17,184 nucleotides of DNA. It comes from DATGIQ01 sp035295665. Its GTDB lineage: Bacteria > Planctomycetota > Planctomycetia > Gemmatales > Gemmataceae. The notes beneath the pieces are model-generated. The model was not told where the DNA came from, searched no databases, and saw nothing but the letters and a program-made list of their open reading frames with translations. The stretch covers positions 1 to 17,184 of the forward strand of contig DATGIQ010000293.1 in assembly GCA_035295665.1 (NCBI GenBank), in the 5' to 3' direction. Of this stretch, positions 14,317 through 17,184 are shown piece by piece; the first letter of the stretch is position 1; the number at the start of each line of letters is the position of its first letter. Both the position numbers and the translations under genes were made by a program.

Positions 14317-15843
14317 TCATTCGTCAACGGCAGCAAACTGGCCTAATCCGAAATGGCATGAGTGACCAAAGCTGGGAAACGGCATCACAATTGGTTCAGC
14401 AAACTCGGTAATCAGGAACACACCTACCCGATGATCCGGTTCAGCATTGGTCAAAAGGCTCTGCTGAGGCAAATGCACCTTGCAGACATCCCATGTCGTG
14501 TCGGCAAACTCTACGCGTTCAATTCTTGCAGGCAAAGCCTCCACACCGTTGTCACGTAAGCAAGCGCGGAACTGATTCTCTGGGCTGTCTGGTTCACGCA
14601 CCCGACCTTCAGCAAACTTCTTCCGATACCAATACCGCGGCGGGACGAAGGGGGTAATCGATCGCCACATACGGGACGCATGACGTTCCGGGAGATCACG
14701 CTGGAGTTGGAGCAGGACAGGGCGCACGGGGAACCGGCCGCCTGCCCAGCGGAGAGCGCCAACCCCCATCAGCGAGTTCACCTCTTGCTGGGTGAAGCCA
14801 TAAGGACACCAGACTTGCAGTCGCGAGAGGTACTGCCCCGAATCGTCGGGAATCGGCAGGTAGAAAGCATGATGGTGACCTGTTTCGTAACCGGGAGGCC
14901 GGTCGTGGCCGCTCAACGCGAATGACGGTAGGCGGTGCTTCTCAATGGCCTCGGCGCGGAAGAGTTCGGCGATGGACACGGTGAACTTCGTCGGCACCGG
15001 AATCCTGCACTGAAGGGAGAACTCCAGAAATCGCGCCACGATGCGGTGCTTCGCAACCTTCCGTTTTGCCGGCTTCGCATGCCGAACAACCCAGTGCTCC
15101 GGCCACCCAGGAGGCATACGATACGAAAACCACGCGGCTCCATCGGGGAGCGGTTGCGGGGCGTCGAGTAAGTCTTGAACAAGGTGCTTCCTGGCGTTCT
15201 CAGACGCTGTACTGTCTGCTCGCCGCTGCCAGAGGTCCGTCGCACGGAAATCGGCTGGGTTCGTACAGAACACGTCGCGGAAACCGGAACCGATCTGCCT
15301 GCACGGCTTGCCTGCCTGAACCGTGACTGTGGCAACATCTTGGTTGTCGTTCACCGCGTCAACAACTTCGACTTCGCACACCGACTCTGCTCGTCCAAAG
15401 TAGCCGATGCGCCCTGCGATGGTATCGACGAGGGAGCGGATGGTGTTCGTGGTGTTGTCACTCACTTCAGGCAGCCGCCACCGAACTAGCACATCGCCAC
15501 CGACGGACACGAAATGGTTCTCGTGACGAACGCGCTTGTACTTCGCAAGCGCCACGTCTGCCTTCGGAGTCGCGCCGTAGTTCGGTTGGTAGTGGACCGT
15601 TCGCGAGAAGCTGACCTTGGGGAGAATGAAGTCAGGCAACTCGCGGCCGAGAACTTCGAGCGTCTGAATCAATTCGGTGCTGGCATCACGGCCGGGGTTT
15701 GCCTGGAACCAAGCAGCGGCGATGGCTCGGAGCAACCGCCAGGGACTCGGCGGCCACTCGGCTTCGGTGATTCGTGCTGGGTTCTGTCCCCACGGGTGTG
15801 CGTAGTAGCGGCCCCAGGGAAACGAGAGGCGGAGCGTCAGCAT
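14317..15843 (-). CDS. csb2: Csb2 (Cas5-Cas6 fusion), type I-G CRISPR-Cas
   Basis: The protein has 508 residues from ATG 15843. The N-terminal half has the Cas5-like start (LRLSFPWGRYYAHPWG, then EWPPSPWRLLRAIAAAW). The middle has GHHHAFYLPIPDD and LQVWCPYGF, then ALRWAGGRFPV and ITPFVPPRYW. The C-terminus has the Cas6-type loop FGHSCHFGLGQF (492-503) with His494 and His497. Together these are the signatures of the Csb2/GSU0054 family. Family knowledge: it cuts the CRISPR precursor RNA and caps the crRNA 5' end in the type I-G Cascade complex; the Cas6 part holds the nuclease residues, and its key motifs look intact. It follows csb1 by 3 bp, and its ribosome site GGAGG (15851-15855) is within the last codons of csb1, so the two are translationally linked. 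No adaptation genes follow. Confidence 0.92.
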   Translation of the reverse strand: MLTLRLSFPWGRYYAHPWGQNPARITEAEWPPSPWRLLRAIAAAWFQANPGRDASTELIQTLEVLGRELPDFILPKVSFSRTVHYQPNYGATPKADVALAKYKRVRHENHFVSVGGDVLVRWRLPEVSDNTTNTIRSLVDTIAGRIGYFGRAESVCEVEVVDAVNDNQDVATVTVQAGKPCRQIGSGFRDVFCTNPADFRATDLWQRRADSTASENARKHLVQDLLDAPQPLPDGAAWFSYRMPPGWPEHWVVRHAKPAKRKVAKHRIVARFLEFSLQCRIPVPTKFTVSIAELFRAEAIEKHRLPSFALSGHDRPPGYETGHHHAFYLPIPDDSGQYLSRLQVWCPYGFTQQEVNSLMGVGALRWAGGRFPVRPVLLQLQRDLPERHASRMWRSITPFVPPRYWYRKKFAEGRVREPDSPENQFRACLRDNGVEALPARIERVEFADTTWDVCKVHLPQQSLLTNAEPDHRVGVFLITEFAEPIVMPFPSFGHSCHFGLGQFAAVDE

Positions 15844-15846
15844 GAC

Positions 15847-16956
15847 TCAGCCTCCGAATTCCAGGGTCAGCGGAGAGCGGCTCGCGGGTAGGTTGGCCTT
15901 GACGATCAGGTCTTGGAGCGATCCATCGGCGGCGTTGTCGCCGTTCTTCTTGGCAGCGTCAGTGACGATTTGCTCGAACGGGAAACAGGTGTCGGTCCCA
16001 CCATTCCACTTCGTCTTGTAGTTCACCGACTCCAGCGCCAGGTCGCACTCGGTTCGCAGCCGGTGGCCCTCGCTCAGATCCTTGAGGAACTTGGCGACCT
16101 TCCAGAGCGACAGGGCGACAAGCAGACGGCGGCGGTGGTCCCGGACTTCGGTTCGTTTCCTGGCAGCATCGTTCTTCTCGTCTTTCACGGGATCGGCTCC
16201 GGCCGGAAGCCCGGTCAGCAGACCGATGTCGATGGTGAAGTTGGCATGAATCGGCTTGGCGACGATTCGTTCCTTGCGGAAGATGGCTTGCCCGGCGTCG
16301 CCAGTCCCGATGGGGTCGATTCGGACCCCCGGCACACCGACCGGCTGCGCGTTCAGACCGACGACGCAGGCGGTCAACGCACGAGGGGAGCGAAGCCCCA
16401 CGAAGGTTAGTTCGCCCTTCAGCGAAATCTGGAAGCCGTGAATCAGCGCGAGTGGGTCCAGTTCCATCGCGAGGCGGAAGATGCGAGGCACGTTCGCCGC
16501 TGGGATGTCGTCGGAAGAACCTCCCAGAACTCGCGTCGCGTAGTCAACCAGCCTCTCGCCCTTCTTGGCGTCGCCGCTCGCTTCGTTGAGCTTCGCCTTC
16601 ATGATGTACTCTGAGGCGAATCGGTGCCCGTCGATGGTGGATGCCGTCATGAACCGCTCGCCTTTCAGTACCTTGAGGTAGGGCAAGCCAGCCAGTTCCG
16701 ACACCAGCGTTCCGGTGTACTTGTCCGCGACCGCGACTTCCTCCAGGCGGTTGGCCATCGACGCTTCCGACTCAATCAGGCAGATCTGACCGTTCTCGCC
16801 CGAGGGGTCGGGATAAAGAACCGGGCCGATGTCGGGGAACCCGGTCGGCTGAATGCGTGGGTCGCCGGTACTCGGTACGAGGACCGCCGTGACATAGATG
16901 CGTTTCGTGTTGCTGGGGATCGACACCCCGCCGAACGAGAAGTCAGAATCTGCCAT
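15847..16956 (-). CDS. csb1: Csb1 (Cas7), type I-G CRISPR-Cas backbone protein
   Basis: The protein has 369 residues from ATG 16956, with AGGAG (16968-16972) 11 nt upstream. It shows features of the GSU0053/Csb1 family: GFPDIGPVLY near 38-47, a segment FMTASTIDGHRFASEYIM (about 102-119), GLRSPRALTACVVGLNA, and a C-terminal helical stretch RDHRRRLLVALSLWKVAKFLKDL. Family knowledge: several copies of Cas7 coat the crRNA spacer in the effector complex and shape target binding. The length is normal, and no frameshift or stop is seen. It is the first complete cas gene in the window; csx17 (Cas8) normally lies upstream, and a possible tail of it ends 17 bp before this start. Confidence 0.92.
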   Translation of the reverse strand: MADSDFSFGGVSIPSNTKRIYVTAVLVPSTGDPRIQPTGFPDIGPVLYPDPSGENGQICLIESEASMANRLEEVAVADKYTGTLVSELAGLPYLKVLKGERFMTASTIDGHRFASEYIMKAKLNEASGDAKKGERLVDYATRVLGGSSDDIPAANVPRIFRLAMELDPLALIHGFQISLKGELTFVGLRSPRALTACVVGLNAQPVGVPGVRIDPIGTGDAGQAIFRKERIVAKPIHANFTIDIGLLTGLPAGADPVKDEKNDAARKRTEVRDHRRRLLVALSLWKVAKFLKDLSEGHRLRTECDLALESVNYKTKWNGGTDTCFPFEQIVTDAAKKNGDNAADGSLQDLIVKANLPASRSPLTLEFGG

Positions 16957-16973
16957 GTTGCGTCAGGCTCCTA

Positions 16974-17072
16974 TCAAGTGGTTTGCGGAAGCGTGATGGC
17001 TCTGAAGAGTTTCCAGCGATCTTGCCGGGCAAGCGGAATGAGAAGGGCGTAACCGCCCTTCCGCATATGCAT
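16974..17072 (-). CDS. Possible 3' end of csx17 (Cas8), frame closed upstream
   Basis: A minus-strand frame of 32 codons reads GGYALLIPLARQDRWKLF and ends TLPQTT with TGA at 16974-16976, just before the csb1 ribosome site. The ALLIPL-R-D-L pattern recalls the end of Csx17, and position and spacing fit the usual order csx17-csb1-csb2. However, an in-frame TAA lies 12 nt before the first ATG (17072), and the other two frames close as well before the window edge, so a normal csx17 would need a frameshift. It may be a decayed csx17, a small separate gene, or chance. No symbol is given. Confidence 0.3.
   Translation of the reverse strand: MHMRKGGYALLIPLARQDRWKLFRAITLPQTT
17042..17061. repeat. Short perfect hairpin upstream of csb1
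   Basis: GAAGGGCG (17042-17049) and CGCCCTTC (17054-17061) are separated by TAAC. The 8-bp stem lies within the possible csx17 tail, about 100 nt before csb1 on the minus strand. No second copy is seen, so it is not evidence of an array. Confidence 0.5.
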
Positions 17073-17184
17073 AACGCATTGGCTTTATGAGGGTTGCTGC
17101 GTCAGCTGGGCTGGGCAAAGGGGCCTCGCGCGGATAGTTTTGCAGCTGGATATTCTGTCTACCCGCACGGAGACCCCACTATGA

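Noticed and set aside
13872..14411. 179-codon plus-strand frame
   Set aside because: It is Arg/Ser-rich, overlaps csb2 on the other strand, and has no ribosome site or motif.

Overview
The window looks like chromosome of a high-GC planctomycete, most likely Gemmatales-like. This rests on the protein types: a very large Ig/PPC-type surface protein with a Pro/Ser/Thr-rich linker, a membrane-anchored Ser/Thr kinase with a DFN motif and a long TPR tail, a planctomycete-style serine recombinase fragment, and a BshC-related protein. The taxon is inferred from protein style; no rRNA or other marker is present.

Layout. (1) Positions 1-10584, plus strand, form a chain of four large genes with spacers of 68, 62 and 144 bp: the 3' part of an exported or surface protein, a Ser/Thr kinase-TPR protein, a GAF/HD-GYP protein (putative cyclic-di-GMP phosphodiesterase) and a soluble GAF hybrid histidine kinase with a receiver domain. 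They form a sensing and signalling block and may be co-transcribed. (2) Positions 10562-13057, minus strand, hold a BshC-like protein and, upstream of it, a family 2 glycosyltransferase. The pair is read from a good sigma70-type promoter at 13108-13135. The BshC-like gene overlaps the hybrid kinase tail to tail by 23 bp. (3) A tRNA-Pro(CGG) gene at 13260-13334 has its own promoter (TTGACA-N16-TACGAT) and a strong hairpin terminator. (4) From the tRNA rightward everything is on the minus strand and looks accessory: the C-terminal fragment of a large serine recombinase whose last codons lie inside the tRNA gene, about 500 bp with no convincing gene but strong inverted repeats, and two type I-G (formerly I-U) CRISPR-Cas effector genes, csb2 (Cas5-Cas6 fusion) and csb1 (Cas7). 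A possible tail of csx17 (Cas8) sits at the right edge. No CRISPR array, cas1/cas2/cas4 or cas3 is visible.

The part to look at again is 13260-17184. A tRNA gene apparently served as an integration site; a recombinase remnant ends in it, its coding sequence doubles as the tRNA terminator hairpin, and its broken 5' end is covered by three nested perfect inverted repeats. The adjacent cas genes appear cut off from an adaptation module. This reads as a decayed genomic island carrying part of a type I-G system. A new system is not proven by the sequence, but the recombinase/tRNA/terminator overlap and the palindrome cluster are unusual.
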